From JANQMX01 sp965247175 (lineage in GTDB: Bacteria; Pseudomonadota; Alphaproteobacteria; Kiloniellales; DSM-21159): a DNA stretch of 64,000 nt. The notes under the pieces are model-generated. The model was not told where the DNA came from and ran no database searches. It was given only the letters and a program-made list of their open reading frames with translations. The stretch covers positions 1,488,001-1,552,000 of the forward strand of contig OZ252006.1 of NCBI GenBank assembly GCA_965247175.1. The letters run 5' to 3'. How positions within the stretch are numbered: the first letter of the stretch is position 1; the number at the start of each line of letters is the position of its first letter. This document shows, in pieces, positions 8,753 to 16,924 of this stretch. The position numbers and the translations under genes are program-made.

Positions 8753-9366
8753 CTCGGCAGCGGGTCTCCCGGCAATGCCTTGTCGTCGATGTTCCAGGAC
8801 ATGGTGATGCGTGGGCGGCTGCCGTGATAGGGCGTCACCATGTGAACGCACTGGGAGGGGAACATCATCAGGACACCGGCGCGGGATTCCGGGCCCACCG
8901 GAGAGGTCATGCGCCCCGGCTCATGCTTGCAGCAGATCTTGAGGCGCGGGTCAGCGAAGAGAAAGCGTCCGCCGGCGTCTTCGTCGCCGAGATCGAGGAA
9001 GTAGACCAGGCTGGCGGCCGAGCGGAAGTGGCTGTGCGGCAGGCAGTAGTTGCCGGTGCGGTAAACGCTCGCCCAGCTGAGATCGACCACAGCGTCGTCC
9101 TTCTTGAGCGCCGACTTGAAAAGCGCCTTGGCCCGCTCGTCGATCAGCCGGGCCGCGGGGCAGTCCCAGCGCTCGACATGGTAGACCTTGCTCTCGCCCA
9201 CATAGCCGTCGAAGTGCTGCGTGAACGCGGGGTCCTGCTCCAGCCGCAAGACGGTCTCGATCAGTTGCCCGTGGAAGTCCTCGATATCCGGAAACTGGGT
9301 CACGAGAATGCTGGGATCGCCCCAGCTCTCGACATTCAGGTTCTGCCCAGGTGACTCGTTTGGCAT
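8749..9366 (-). CDS. 2-oxoglutarate/Fe(II) oxygenase-like protein
   Basis: 205 residues resembling the putative 2OG-Fe(II) oxygenase family often found in alphaproteobacteria and cyanophage. The first metal segment is L-P-H-S-H-F-R-S-A-A-S-L-V-Y-F-L-D, the distal part F-P-S-Q-C-V-H-M-V-T-P-Y, and a co-substrate arginine follows in S-R-P-R-I-T-M-S-W-N. These give plausible iron and 2-oxoglutarate ligands. The substrate is unknown; relatives hydroxylate small molecules or peptides. It is one of four predicted 2OG-Fe(II) enzymes in this window. Confidence 0.78.
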   Translation of the reverse strand: MPNESPGQNLNVESWGDPSILVTQFPDIEDFHGQLIETVLRLEQDPAFTQHFDGYVGESKVYHVERWDCPAARLIDERAKALFKSALKKDDAVVDLSWASVYRTGNYCLPHSHFRSAASLVYFLDLGDEDAGGRFLFADPRLKICCKHEPGRMTSPVGPESRAGVLMMFPSQCVHMVTPYHGSRPRITMSWNIDDKALPGDPLPS

Positions 9367-9437
9367 AGCACGTCCGCTGCCCGCTCTGGTTCGCCGCGGC
9401 GAGGATCTATCAGTCTTCGACCGATAAGCACAGCCCT

Positions 9438-10565
9438 CTAGGTAGCCCCGTCGAGCTGGGCATTGTCAGCCCCCAGAGACGGCGCGGACAGACTCTCTCC
9501 CCTGTTGGCTCTGAGGACCGGATCGATGGGCAGCGGCAGTGCGCTCATGTCCTGCCCGGCCTCATTGACCAGGCGCTCGGCGAAGAGGCCGCGCGCGTTG
9601 AAGCTTGGGTCGGCTTGGGCTTCTTCCAGACTGCGCACCAGGTTGCAGCAGCAGTCGACCCGGGCGAAGACCTCAGCCCAATGGGCTGCTGGCCGTCCCT
9701 TTACGATCTCGGCGACGCGGCGGGTCGTCGCCTGGGGACTCCGGCGGTCGTCGCGCAATTCCGCCTCAAGGCCGATCGCCTCGCAAAAGGCCTCCCAGAA
9801 CTTCTGCTCGATGGCGGCGACGGCAAGCAGGCCACCGTCCGCAGTGGGGTAAAGCCGGTAGCGCGGCGCGCCACCTGACAGCAACGAGTCTGCATTGCCG
9901 GGCCAGCGGCCGGTTGTCTGCCCCTCGGCCAGGGCCCAAAAGGGCAGCGTGAAAAGCCCATCGGCCATGGCGACGTCCAGATGCGCCCCCTCCCCCGTCA
10001 TCTCGCGCTGGCGCAACGCCATCAGAATGTTGATGACGGCTGGATAGGCTCCACCGGCAATGTCGGCGGTAAGGGCCGGTGGCACCACCGGCTGCTCCAG
10101 GCTGCCATGGCTGAGGGACAGCAGACCGGTCTCGGCCTGGTAGTTCAGGTCATGACCAGCGCGCCCGCTATTCTCGCCGCTTTGCCCATAGCCGGTGATC
10201 GAGCAGTAGACCAAGCGCGGGTTGATCGCGCGGCAGGCTTCGTAGCCCAGGCCGAGACGTGTCATGACACCGGGCCGGAACTGCTCGACCAAGACATCGG
10301 CGTGGGCGATCAGAGGCCGCAAACGGCTTACGGCGTCGGCCGCCTTGAGATCGAGCGCCAGGCTCTTCTTGCCGCGGTTGAGCAGGCTGAAGGCGGCGCC
10401 AGACTCGCCCCACTGCGGCGGATAGTGGCGCATGTCGTCGCCCCCGTCCGGCCGCTCGATCTTGATCACCTCGGCCCCGGCCTCGACCAGCATCAGGGTC
10501 GCCAGGGGACCTGGCAGCAGGGTGGAGAAGTCGAGAACCATGAGCCCGTCGAGCGCTGCCGGCAT
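9438..10565 (-). CDS. CoA-transferase family III (CaiB/BaiF)
   Basis: A 375-residue family III CoA-transferase, which moves CoA between organic acids through an aspartyl-CoA thioester. Recognisable stretches are L-D-F-S-T-L-L-P-G-P, V-I-K-I-E-R-P-D-G-G-D, L-N-R-G-K-K-S-L and G-H-D-L-N-Y-Q-A, the last carrying the catalytic aspartate (about Asp139). GAGAGGAA precedes the ATG. Close relatives include alpha-methylacyl-CoA racemase, so racemase activity is possible. It is divergent from bluB with only 75 bases between starts. Confidence 0.9.
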   Translation of the reverse strand: MPAALDGLMVLDFSTLLPGPLATLMLVEAGAEVIKIERPDGGDDMRHYPPQWGESGAAFSLLNRGKKSLALDLKAADAVSRLRPLIAHADVLVEQFRPGVMTRLGLGYEACRAINPRLVYCSITGYGQSGENSGRAGHDLNYQAETGLLSLSHGSLEQPVVPPALTADIAGGAYPAVINILMALRQREMTGEGAHLDVAMADGLFTLPFWALAEGQTTGRWPGNADSLLSGGAPRYRLYPTADGGLLAVAAIEQKFWEAFCEAIGLEAELRDDRRSPQATTRRVAEIVKGRPAAHWAEVFARVDCCCNLVRSLEEAQADPSFNARGLFAERLVNEAGQDMSALPLPIDPVLRANRGESLSAPSLGADNAQLDGAT

Positions 10566-10640
10566 TCAATTTCCTCTCTTGCTGGCGCTTTCTGCGGATT
10601 GTCGTAGCCCGGCCGAAGCCGCTAAGGAAGAGCCAGAGCC

Positions 10641-11327
10641 ATGCAGGATTATCAGCCGCCCATGAGCGAGCCGCACCATTCCTACAGCGAAGAGCCACCC
10701 GAGTTCGACTCGGCCTTCCGCCAAGTGCTGCGCGACCTGATGCGCTGGCGACGAGATGTGCGGCACTTCCGCAGCGCCCCGGTCGATCGCGCGCTGGTCA
10801 TGGCCTGCCTTGAGGAGGCCTGCAAAGGGCCAAGCGTGGGCAACAGCCAGCCTTGGCGCTTCGTCTTCGTCGACACGCCGGAGGCACAGGCCAAGGTGAA
10901 GGCCAACTTCGAGAGCGCCAACAGTGAGGCGCTGGCGTCCTACCATGGCGAGAAGGCCGAGCGCTATGCGCGGCTCAAGCTCTCGGGCCTGGACATCGCG
11001 CCGGTGCAGATTGCGGTCTTTGCCGACATCGAAGGCACCACAGGCGACGGCCTCGGTGCCAAGACCATGCCGGAAACCAAGGCCTATTCCGTCGTCGCCG
11101 CCATTCAATGCCTCTGGCTGCTGCTGCGCGCCGAGGGCCTTGGTCTCGGTTGGGTCTCGATCTTGGAGCCTGAGCGACTGAGCGCCGACCTCGCCGCCGA
11201 GCCGGGCTGGCGCTTCATCGGCTATCTCTGCATCGGCTGGCCGACGGAAGCACATGAGCGCCCAGAACTGGAGCGCGAAGGTTGGCAGGCGCGGCTGCCG
11301 GTTGAGCGCTTCATCAAAGAGGTGTGA
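10641..11327 (+). CDS. bluB: 5,6-dimethylbenzimidazole synthase
   Basis: A 228-residue BluB, a nitroreductase-fold enzyme that breaks down reduced FMN with oxygen to make 5,6-dimethylbenzimidazole, the lower ligand of vitamin B12. The diagnostic segments are R-R-D-V-R-H-F-R, C-K-G-P-S-V-G-N-S-Q-P-W-R and G-L-G-L-G-W-V-S-I-L. The length is normal and no defect is visible. A frameshifted second copy lies at 15515-15897, and the 272 bases from 10971 to 11242 are identical between them. A B12 riboswitch sits elsewhere in the window (54.3 kb). Confidence 0.93.
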   Translation: MQDYQPPMSEPHHSYSEEPPEFDSAFRQVLRDLMRWRRDVRHFRSAPVDRALVMACLEEACKGPSVGNSQPWRFVFVDTPEAQAKVKANFESANSEALASYHGEKAERYARLKLSGLDIAPVQIAVFADIEGTTGDGLGAKTMPETKAYSVVAAIQCLWLLLRAEGLGLGWVSILEPERLSADLAAEPGWRFIGYLCIGWPTEAHERPELEREGWQARLPVERFIKEV

Positions 11328-11356
11328 TAGCAGCACGCATTGGGTCATGGGCTCAC

Positions 11357-11381
11357 AACGGCTGCTCTGCGCACAGCCGTT
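11357..11381 (+). terminator. Hairpin downstream of bluB
   Basis: An eight-base-pair perfect stem (AACGGCTG / CAGCCGTT) with a nine-base loop, 30 bases after the bluB stop. The T-run is poor. Part of this sequence is shared with the region behind the broken bluB copy (15.9 kb). Confidence 0.45.
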
Positions 11382-11460
11382 CTGTTGAGTCCCTGGAAGC
11401 CGACGTTTCTCCCGAGCGGCCGGCATTATGGCTCGACGCGGATACGCTCGTTGCCGCGGA

Positions 11461-12171
11461 TCAGCCAGCCGGGGCCATGGTCCGGCGCGATCGGATAGGC
11501 GCGCGGAAGTAAGCCGAGCGCGGCGTGTCTTCGGCGTCGAAGGCGCGGAGCACACTCGGGCGGATCTCCAGTTCCTTGAGCAGAGCGTTCAAATGCGGAT
11601 GGCGGGTCACCGCTTCTGGCTCGAGCGGCGCGTGACGTGGCGCAATCTGCGACCACCGCGCGCAACCGCCGAGATAGAAGTCACACACGCTGAGCTCGCC
11701 GCCGAGCAGCCAAGGCCCGCCATGCTCCGCGATACCGGCTTCCAGCATGGTGAAATGGTTTCGCATGCGCGCATGCACCGTCGGCCGGGCCGCATCAGCC
11801 AGATCCTCGCCAACATATCGCGCCGTGTAGTATTGGACCTGCGCATCGGCGTGGAGCGTATTCGATAGAAAGTACAAGCGTTGCAGAAAGGCGGCGCGCG
11901 CTTGCAGGTCCGTCGGATGCGGCGCCAGACGGCCGCTCCAATCGGCGAGATACTGCAAGATCGCGCCGGTCTCCGACAACGTCGCGCCAGAGATCTCGTC
12001 CGCCAGGACCGGCACCAAGCCGCGTGGGTTGAGCCGACGGAACGCGGCGCTGCGATTCGCGTTGGCGTGTATGTCGACGATCTCGTCCCGGTAGGATGCG
12101 CCCAGCTCCTCCAGCACCATTCGTACGACGTGGCTTGCGCAGTCCGGATAGGAGTACAGGATGAAGCTCAC
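11461..12171 (-). CDS. Glutathione S-transferase family protein
   Basis: 236 residues with an N-terminal thioredoxin-like domain (Y-S-Y-P-D-C-A-S-H-V-V-R-M-V-L-E-E-L, then N-P-R-G-L-V-P-V-L and the glutathione-contacting L-S-E-T-G-A-I-L-Q-Y-L) and a C-terminal helical domain containing L-S-V-C-D-F-Y-L-G-G. The active-site position carries Ser/Cys-type residues as in the broad bacterial GST classes. It is cytosolic. The start is GTG with a weak ribosome-binding site. The substrate is not predictable. Confidence 0.87.
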   Translation of the reverse strand: MSFILYSYPDCASHVVRMVLEELGASYRDEIVDIHANANRSAAFRRLNPRGLVPVLADEISGATLSETGAILQYLADWSGRLAPHPTDLQARAAFLQRLYFLSNTLHADAQVQYYTARYVGEDLADAARPTVHARMRNHFTMLEAGIAEHGGPWLLGGELSVCDFYLGGCARWSQIAPRHAPLEPEAVTRHPHLNALLKELEIRPSVLRAFDAEDTPRSAYFRAPIRSRRTMAPAG

Positions 12172-12275
12172 GTTCGGGTCTCCAATGCGATTGTCTTTTG
12201 ACAGCCGACTGGTCTGTCACGGATGTCGGGGCGCGCTTGAGTGGCTTTGCCCTCTGTTCACATGCTCCGCCCAGT

Positions 12276-13172
12276 TCAACGATCACATACGTGCTGCGCA
12301 TCAAACGCGTGCTGCCATGCAGCGAAACTCTCGGCTTCGCCGAGAAGCCAGTTCGTCACGGCCTTGCACGGTGCGGTCGGCGTCCTGCGCGTCAGTAGAA
12401 AATAATCCTGCGTATCGAGGCGTGGGCCGGGCACCGGAACAAGCGCCCCCGAGCGCAGCTCTTGCTCCGCGATCACATCGTCACCGACGGCGGTTCCAAG
12501 GCCCTGCCGCGCCGCCTCGATTGGAAGATCACAGCGCGAGAGCGTCAACTCCAGCGCCTCCTCCGGATAGTCCAGCCCAGCCTCGGCGTAGACTAAGCGC
12601 CACCAGTTTTCGTTGGATTCATGGATCAGTCCTTTTTGGGCTGCTTGCGACACATCCTCTACGCCCAGCTCTGGCGCGACGACCAAAATCGTCTTGGGGG
12701 ATACCAAGCGCGTGCGCTTGAAGCCCGCGTAGTTGGCGTACCCCCAAACGATCGCGAGGTCGGCCTGCGCGGGGATCGTGCGCGGTGGGTCATGGTGGGC
12801 GTGAACCGTTAGTGAGACCTCCAACTCCCTGAAGCTCGCCAAAGGCAAACGCGGCAACAGCCATTGTCGCAGGAAGGTCGCCTCGACGGTGAGAACGAGC
12901 TTTGGCCGTTTCGAGCTCGGCCCGCCTTGCTCCTCCGCAAGATGCCGAAATCCATCGGATACACGTTGCGCATAGCGGGCGCCGACCTCTGTAAGCGACA
13001 CGGCGCGATGCATGCGATCGAACAGTGTCAGACCAAGTTCCCCCTCCAAGCGCGAGACGCTTCTACTGACGGCGGCCGGAGTCACATGCAGCTCGTCAGC
13101 GGCGGCTTTGAAGCTTCCATGGCGAGCAGCGGCCTCGAAGGCACGCAGAGCGGTCAGATTCGGCAGTTTCAT
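12276..13172 (-). CDS. LysR-family regulator, GcvA-like
   Basis: 298 residues. The N-terminal helix-turn-helix is clear (A-A-A-R-H-G-S-F-K-A-A-A-D-E-L-H-V-T-P-A-A-V-S). It is followed by a linker helix and a periplasmic-binding-protein-like effector domain. The P-N-L-T-A-L-R-A-F-E-A-A-A opening is typical of the GcvA/AmpR branch. It is divergent from an EamA transporter gene, the standard LysR arrangement in which the regulator controls its neighbour. A perfect inverted repeat lies between the two starts. Confidence 0.92.
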   Translation of the reverse strand: MKLPNLTALRAFEAAARHGSFKAAADELHVTPAAVSRSVSRLEGELGLTLFDRMHRAVSLTEVGARYAQRVSDGFRHLAEEQGGPSSKRPKLVLTVEATFLRQWLLPRLPLASFRELEVSLTVHAHHDPPRTIPAQADLAIVWGYANYAGFKRTRLVSPKTILVVAPELGVEDVSQAAQKGLIHESNENWWRLVYAEAGLDYPEEALELTLSRCDLPIEAARQGLGTAVGDDVIAEQELRSGALVPVPGPRLDTQDYFLLTRRTPTAPCKAVTNWLLGEAESFAAWQHAFDAQHVCDR

Positions 13173-13191
13173 TGGATGATTTCAAGTTACC

Positions 13192-13226
13192 CAAAAATGA
13201 AAAAACGTGGTTTGAGTACATTTTTG
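13192..13226. promoter_or_regulatory. Candidate LysR operator
   Basis: A perfect eight-base inverted repeat (CAAAAATG ... CATTTTTG) with a 19-base spacer, in the 88-base gap between the divergent lysR and eamA genes. It also contains T-N11-A-type spacings. Position and symmetry make it a reasonable binding site for the adjacent LysR protein; this is inference from layout. Confidence 0.45.
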
Positions 13227-13260
13227 TGTCAGGTTTATCAAGAGAGTGAAAGGACATCTG

Positions 13261-14172
13261 ATGCCCCTCACTCACCTGTACTTCATCGCCTCCGCCTTCT
13301 TCCTGGCGCTTGGGGCTGTACTGGCGAAATCGCTGCTTTCCAGCTCAGACGCCATCATCGATCCGCTGCCCTTCCTAACGCTGCAGCTGCTCGGCGGTGT
13401 TGCCTTTTTGGGCATGGTTCAGACGGCAAAGGGCTGGAGGAGACAGCCGTTGGGGCGCATCGCGAGACCTGCCGCGGCTGGCCTCATTCTGGGCGTGGGA
13501 TCCGTGGGCACGATCATGGCGCTCGCTTTGATATCGGCCAGTGAAGCGTCGGTCATCTTTGCGATCCAGCCGGTCGTGATTGTCGTTCTCGCCAGAGTCG
13601 TCCTGGGAGAACGCGTCACCCCCGCCGTCTTCGCTCTGAGCATCGTGGCCGTGTTGGGAGTCACCAGCATCGTCGTTGGCGGATCCGGGATCGGCGCAAC
13701 CGGGCGCGTCGCCGGCATCGCTTTTGCGGTCGTATCGACGATCTGCGCTGCGGTTTATGTGGTTTGGATGCGCGGGTTGAGCGAGGGAACCGACATCCCT
13801 TCTGCACTGATCGTGGTGCAGGTCGTCGCTTTGCTCTTGGCGGCGACGGCCTGGGGAGCCGCGGCGCTGTTGGATCTCACCCAGACCCGGGTGGGGAGTT
13901 CGTTTTTGATTTCGTCCGCCGCAGGCACAGGCGTGATCTACTACGGTTTGGCGTTCTACGTGTATCTGATCGGATTGCAGGAAACAGAAGCCACAACGGC
14001 AGGGGCATACCTCAATCTCGTGCCGGTCTTTGCGATTGGCCTAGCGAGTTTGGTTCTCGCTGAACAGCTCAGCCCGGTCCAGTGGCTAGGCGCTCTTGTG
14101 GTCATCGCCGCATTGACCGGCATCTCTTTGCTCGCGCCTCGACCAGACCCTGATCCAGTCAACGACCACTGA
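13261..14172 (+). CDS. DMT-superfamily (EamA) transporter
   Basis: A 303-residue integral membrane protein with ten predicted helices arranged as two EamA repeats. The hydrophobic stretches F-F-L-A-L-G-A-V-L-A, V-I-F-A-I-Q-P-V-V-I-V-V-L-A and Y-L-N-L-V-P-V-F-A-I-G-L-A are the usual paired motifs of this exporter family (amino acids, metabolites). The ATG at 13261 is chosen over the GTG at 13246 because GAAAGGA is well placed before it. Likely controlled by the divergent LysR protein. Substrate unknown. Confidence 0.9.
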   Translation: MPLTHLYFIASAFFLALGAVLAKSLLSSSDAIIDPLPFLTLQLLGGVAFLGMVQTAKGWRRQPLGRIARPAAAGLILGVGSVGTIMALALISASEASVIFAIQPVVIVVLARVVLGERVTPAVFALSIVAVLGVTSIVVGGSGIGATGRVAGIAFAVVSTICAAVYVVWMRGLSEGTDIPSALIVVQVVALLLAATAWGAAALLDLTQTRVGSSFLISSAAGTGVIYYGLAFYVYLIGLQETEATTAGAYLNLVPVFAIGLASLVLAEQLSPVQWLGALVVIAALTGISLLAPRPDPDPVNDH

Positions 14173-14206
14173 GAGGTCGCCGAGCCTGGGAATCATGTTC
14201 ACGCTC

Positions 14207-14292
14207 GTCGGCTATCTCTGCATCGGCTGGCCGACAAAGGCGCACGAGCGACCGGACGTTATGTCGCCGCCGTGGCGCGCGCGATACATCAG
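14207..14292. pseudogene. Chimeric scrap: bluB 3' fragment joined to cupin fragment
   Basis: Within the roughly 300-base gap between the EamA and HAD-like genes, bases 14207-14255 repeat the bluB segment encoding G-Y-L-C-I-G-W-P-T. They run directly into a 36-base perfect copy (14257-14292) of the 3' part of the cupin gene (16204-16239). The junction falls in a GCGACCGGA stretch also present in the cupin gene (one base differs next to it), so the join was probably made at short homology. There is no start signal and no functional frame. The rest of the gap (14293-14472) shows nothing recognisable apart from AAGGGGAG before the next ATG. Confidence 0.75.
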
Positions 14293-14472
14293 CTCTGATT
14301 GTGGCGCTGAAACAGTCGTGACGGCGCCAGTCATTGCAAGCTTAGAGTCCGCCCGACGTGGTCAGTATAAGAAAGGTGATAGCCTACGCTCATGGTTGTG
14401 ATGGTTTTCATTCACACGACATCGTCGTGAGGGCACGATCTCCGAGCGGTTATTTCTCAAGGGGAGTCAAAC

Positions 14473-15468
14473 ATGCGCGCATTGCTGGTCGGCTTTATCA
14501 CCCTTGCTGTCCTCTACCCTAACGCCGCGGTGGCTGAGGAGAGCTGCCCACAGGAGCTGGTCTGCACGAATGAGTTCCAGACCTTCTATGACGAAAGCCA
14601 GAGGCTCGGTGAGAAGTACGGCCGGCCGAATGTCCTACTGGTGCTCGATATCGACAACACCTTGCTCGCCATGGATCAACCGCTCGGCTCGGACCAATGG
14701 CTCAATTGGCAGCGGGGACTCCTGAAGCAGTCACCCTTGCCGGACGCTGCCGTGGCGGAGAATTGGGAGGAGTTTTTGGTCACCCTGCGGCTCCTCCTTG
14801 CTATCAGCCACATGCATCCGCCCGAGCCGACGCAGCCTGCAGTTTTGGCCCAACTCCAAAATCAGGGCTTTTCAGTTATCGCCCACACCTCGCGTGGCTA
14901 TCAATCCAGGGACGCGACCCGTCGCGAGCTAAGGCGCAGCGGCTACGATCTTTCCCGAAATGCGCTGCCACCGCGGCCCGGCTTCCCGAATGATCCCTAT
15001 CTTCCTTACAGCCCGGGCGATCTGGCGGCTTCCGGACTTACGTTGGCGGAAGTGACCGCGTTGGGGCTCGGTGAGCCTAGACTGGTCAGCTATCGCAACG
15101 GCATCTACATGACCGCTGGCCAGCCCAAGGGCGCCATGCTGCGCATGCTGTTGCATCGGACCGATGCCGACATCAAGGCGATCGTGTTCCTCGACGATCA
15201 CGCAAGGAACGTTCGGAACATGATCAATGCCTTTCCGACCGGGACTGGCATCGAGCTCAGTGCCTTTGTGTTTACACGTGAGGCTGCAAACGTGCAGGCC
15301 TTCGACAGTCCGGAGGCAAGGGCCAAAGTCACCGCCGAATGGGAGAGACTCGAGGATACCCTGCACGAGATCTTTCCGTCTCGAGCAACGGGTTTCTTTG
15401 CCGAGCCGCCTGCGCCGGATGGGCAACCCCGTGGATGCCTGGGAGCGTCGGCGGACTGCCAAGATTGA
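14473..15468 (+). CDS. Secreted HAD-like protein, DUF2608 type
   Basis: 331 residues with a signal peptide (about residues 1-21, ending VAEE). It is followed by a haloacid-dehalogenase-like motif I, V-L-D-I-D-N-T-L-L-A-M-D-Q, and later V-F-L-D-D-H-A-R-N-V, which resembles HAD motif IV. This matches DUF2608, periplasmic or outer-membrane-linked HAD relatives of unknown role. The two aspartates in D-I-D-N-T suggest retained phosphatase chemistry. AAGGGGAG precedes the ATG. It is flanked on both sides by fragments of bluB, so it sits within a rearranged stretch. Confidence 0.78.
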   Translation: MRALLVGFITLAVLYPNAAVAEESCPQELVCTNEFQTFYDESQRLGEKYGRPNVLLVLDIDNTLLAMDQPLGSDQWLNWQRGLLKQSPLPDAAVAENWEEFLVTLRLLLAISHMHPPEPTQPAVLAQLQNQGFSVIAHTSRGYQSRDATRRELRRSGYDLSRNALPPRPGFPNDPYLPYSPGDLAASGLTLAEVTALGLGEPRLVSYRNGIYMTAGQPKGAMLRMLLHRTDADIKAIVFLDDHARNVRNMINAFPTGTGIELSAFVFTREAANVQAFDSPEARAKVTAEWERLEDTLHEIFPSRATGFFAEPPAPDGQPRGCLGASADCQD

Positions 15469-15514
15469 AGAGGTGCAGGGCAACCGAAACCCCTTCATCA
15501 GTTTTCCAGAGCTT

Positions 15515-15897
15515 GCCTGCAAGGGGCCGAGCGTTTTGCGCGGCTCAAGCTCTCGGGCCTGGACATCGCGCCGGTGCAGATTGCGGTCTTTGCCGACATC
15601 GAAGGCACCACAGGCGACGGCCTCGGTGCCAAGACCATGCCGGAAACCAAGGCCTATTCCGTCGTCGCCGCCATTCAATGCCTCTGGCTGCTGCTGCGCG
15701 CCGAGGGCCTTGGTCTCGGTTGGGTCTCGATCTTGGAGCCTGAGCGACTGAGCGCCGACCTCGCCGCCGAGCCGGGCTGGCGCTTCATCGGCTATCTCTG
15801 CATCGGCTGGCCCACCGAGGCGCAGGAACGCCCGGAGCTGGAGCGCGAAGGTTGGCAGGCGCGGCTGCCGCTCGCGCATTTCGTCAAAGAGGTGTGA
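15515..15897 (+). pseudogene. bluB: Broken second copy of bluB
   Basis: The sequence reads A-C-K-G-P-S-V, then jumps to A-R-L-K-L-S-G-L-D-I-A-P and continues to the BluB C-terminus F-V-K-E-V. Compared with the intact gene, 127 bases are missing between two near-identical GGCC(A/G)AGCG stretches (10828 and 10955 in the intact gene), which shifts the frame. Everything before C-K-G-P-S is also absent. From 15541 to 15812 the sequence is identical base for base to 10971-11242, after which about one base in five differs until the shared stop. A 107-codon open frame (15574-15897) remains but lacks the flavin-binding N-terminal half. Confidence 0.85.
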
Positions 15898-15930
15898 TAG
15901 CCGCGCGCCTTAGGTCATGGACTCATAAAC

Positions 15931-16018
15931 GGATGCTGTGCGCACGCCGTCTGCTGGGTCGCCGGCAGCGGACGTTTCTACCGATGGGTGCTGGAGTCTG
16001 AACCCGACCCAAAGAGGA
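15931..16018. repeat. Intergenic repeat, copy 1
   Basis: About 88 bases running from GGATGCTGTGCGCAC through GCGGACGTTTCTACC to GACCCAAAGAGGA. The same sequence, roughly 85% identical, recurs at 16820-16907. A weaker relative of the left half follows the intact bluB (about 11357-11412). No open frame. It resembles dispersed intergenic repeats of alphaproteobacteria rather than an insertion sequence, as no terminal repeats or transposase are present. The surrounding 15898-16119 holds nothing else recognisable. Confidence 0.7.
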
Positions 16019-16119
16019 CACCAACGCGCAACTCTCCCACGCTAATCCCTCTGCGGAGTGATCGAGGCGATCGTCGGCGCGCGCTCGATCATTTCGATTG
16101 CCCGGAGCCAGGGCATCTA

Positions 16120-16638
16120 CTAGCTGCGCTCATCCAATTCGGGGTCCTGGATTGCGGAGACCTCTTCGCCGTCCTGGTACGCCCGACCCGCGCGCGACCG
16201 GATCGTTATGTCGCCGCCGTGGCGCGCGCGATACATCAGATCGAGGCCGACATAGATGGCCGTATCCTCCGGGGGCCGGGTACCGATTTCCAGCAGGCGC
16301 GCCGGTTTATCCGACCGGTTCTCGATGGTGTGTCCCAACGGTACCCCAGCCTTCCATCCGGCGGCGTCTCCGGCCCGCAAGATCTCTTCGGTGCCGCCTT
16401 CTTCGATGAGGGTTACCTCGCCTGCGAGAACGAAGATCATCTCGTCTGCCCCGTGGTGGTAGTGCAGCAGGCCTGTGGCACTCCCGGGGGCAAGTTCGAC
16501 TTCGCCAACGCCCATCTGAGTCAGCCCAACCGCGTCGCTCAAACGGGTCTTCCAACAGCCATCGGTGCGATGCACCAGCTTTCCGGGATAGGCTTGGCGT
16601 TCGGTCCGCAGCGTGCCGGTGCGGTCAACCTTAGGCAT
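16120..16638 (-). CDS. Cupin-domain protein
   Basis: 172 residues with a complete cupin barrel: motif 1, L-H-Y-H-H-G-A-D-E-M-I-F-V-L-A-G-E-V, has the two His and Glu metal ligands, and motif 2, G-D-A-A-G-W-K-A-G-V-P-L-G-H, has the third His. A divalent metal site is therefore likely. The layout (C-W-K-T-R-L-S-D before the barrel) matches small stand-alone cupins of unknown substrate. AAAGGA precedes the ATG. A 36-base stretch of the 3' part is duplicated in the scrap at 14257-14292. Confidence 0.82.
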   Translation of the reverse strand: MPKVDRTGTLRTERQAYPGKLVHRTDGCWKTRLSDAVGLTQMGVGEVELAPGSATGLLHYHHGADEMIFVLAGEVTLIEEGGTEEILRAGDAAGWKAGVPLGHTIENRSDKPARLLEIGTRPPEDTAIYVGLDLMYRARHGGDITIRSRAGRAYQDGEEVSAIQDPELDERS

Positions 16639-16819
16639 TGGCGTTGTCCTTTGTCAGGGCTGGGATGGGGCGACTGGTGGAAACTGCTCGACGAACGAAA
16701 TGCTGGCAACTCGATTTGTCGCCTTCTTCAGTCGACGGGTCTGTCCGCCGCGTCCCTCGCAAAGGCGCGGGGCCGAGCCAACCTAGGCAAAGCACCGCGG
16801 CTGAGGCCGATGGCGGTTC

Positions 16820-16907
16820 GGATGCTGCGCACCAGCCGCCTGCCGGGTCGCCAGAAGCGGACGTTTTTCGCGATGGGTGCTGGAGTCCGAACCTGACCCA
16901 AAGCGGA
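16820..16907. repeat. Intergenic repeat, copy 2
   Basis: Second copy of the repeat at 15931-16018, same orientation, running from GGATGCTGCGCACC to GACCCAAAGCGGA. It lies between the cupin and VPLPA-CTERM genes. The two copies flank the cupin gene as direct repeats about 890 bases apart, so the cupin could be lost or amplified by recombination between them. Nothing else is seen in the gap 16639-16924. Confidence 0.7.
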
Positions 16908-16924
16908 CCCCGGCGAAGATCAGG

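Noticed and set aside
15227..15751. 174-codon plus-strand frame running through the broken bluB copy
   Set aside because: It is an out-of-frame read through the HAD-like gene and the frameshifted bluB remnant. Only a few residues (A-C-K-G-P-S-V) are in the BluB frame.
15931..16907. Repeat pair as ends of an insertion sequence or transposon around the cupin gene
   Set aside because: The copies are direct, not inverted, there is no transposase frame between them, and no target-site duplication is visible.
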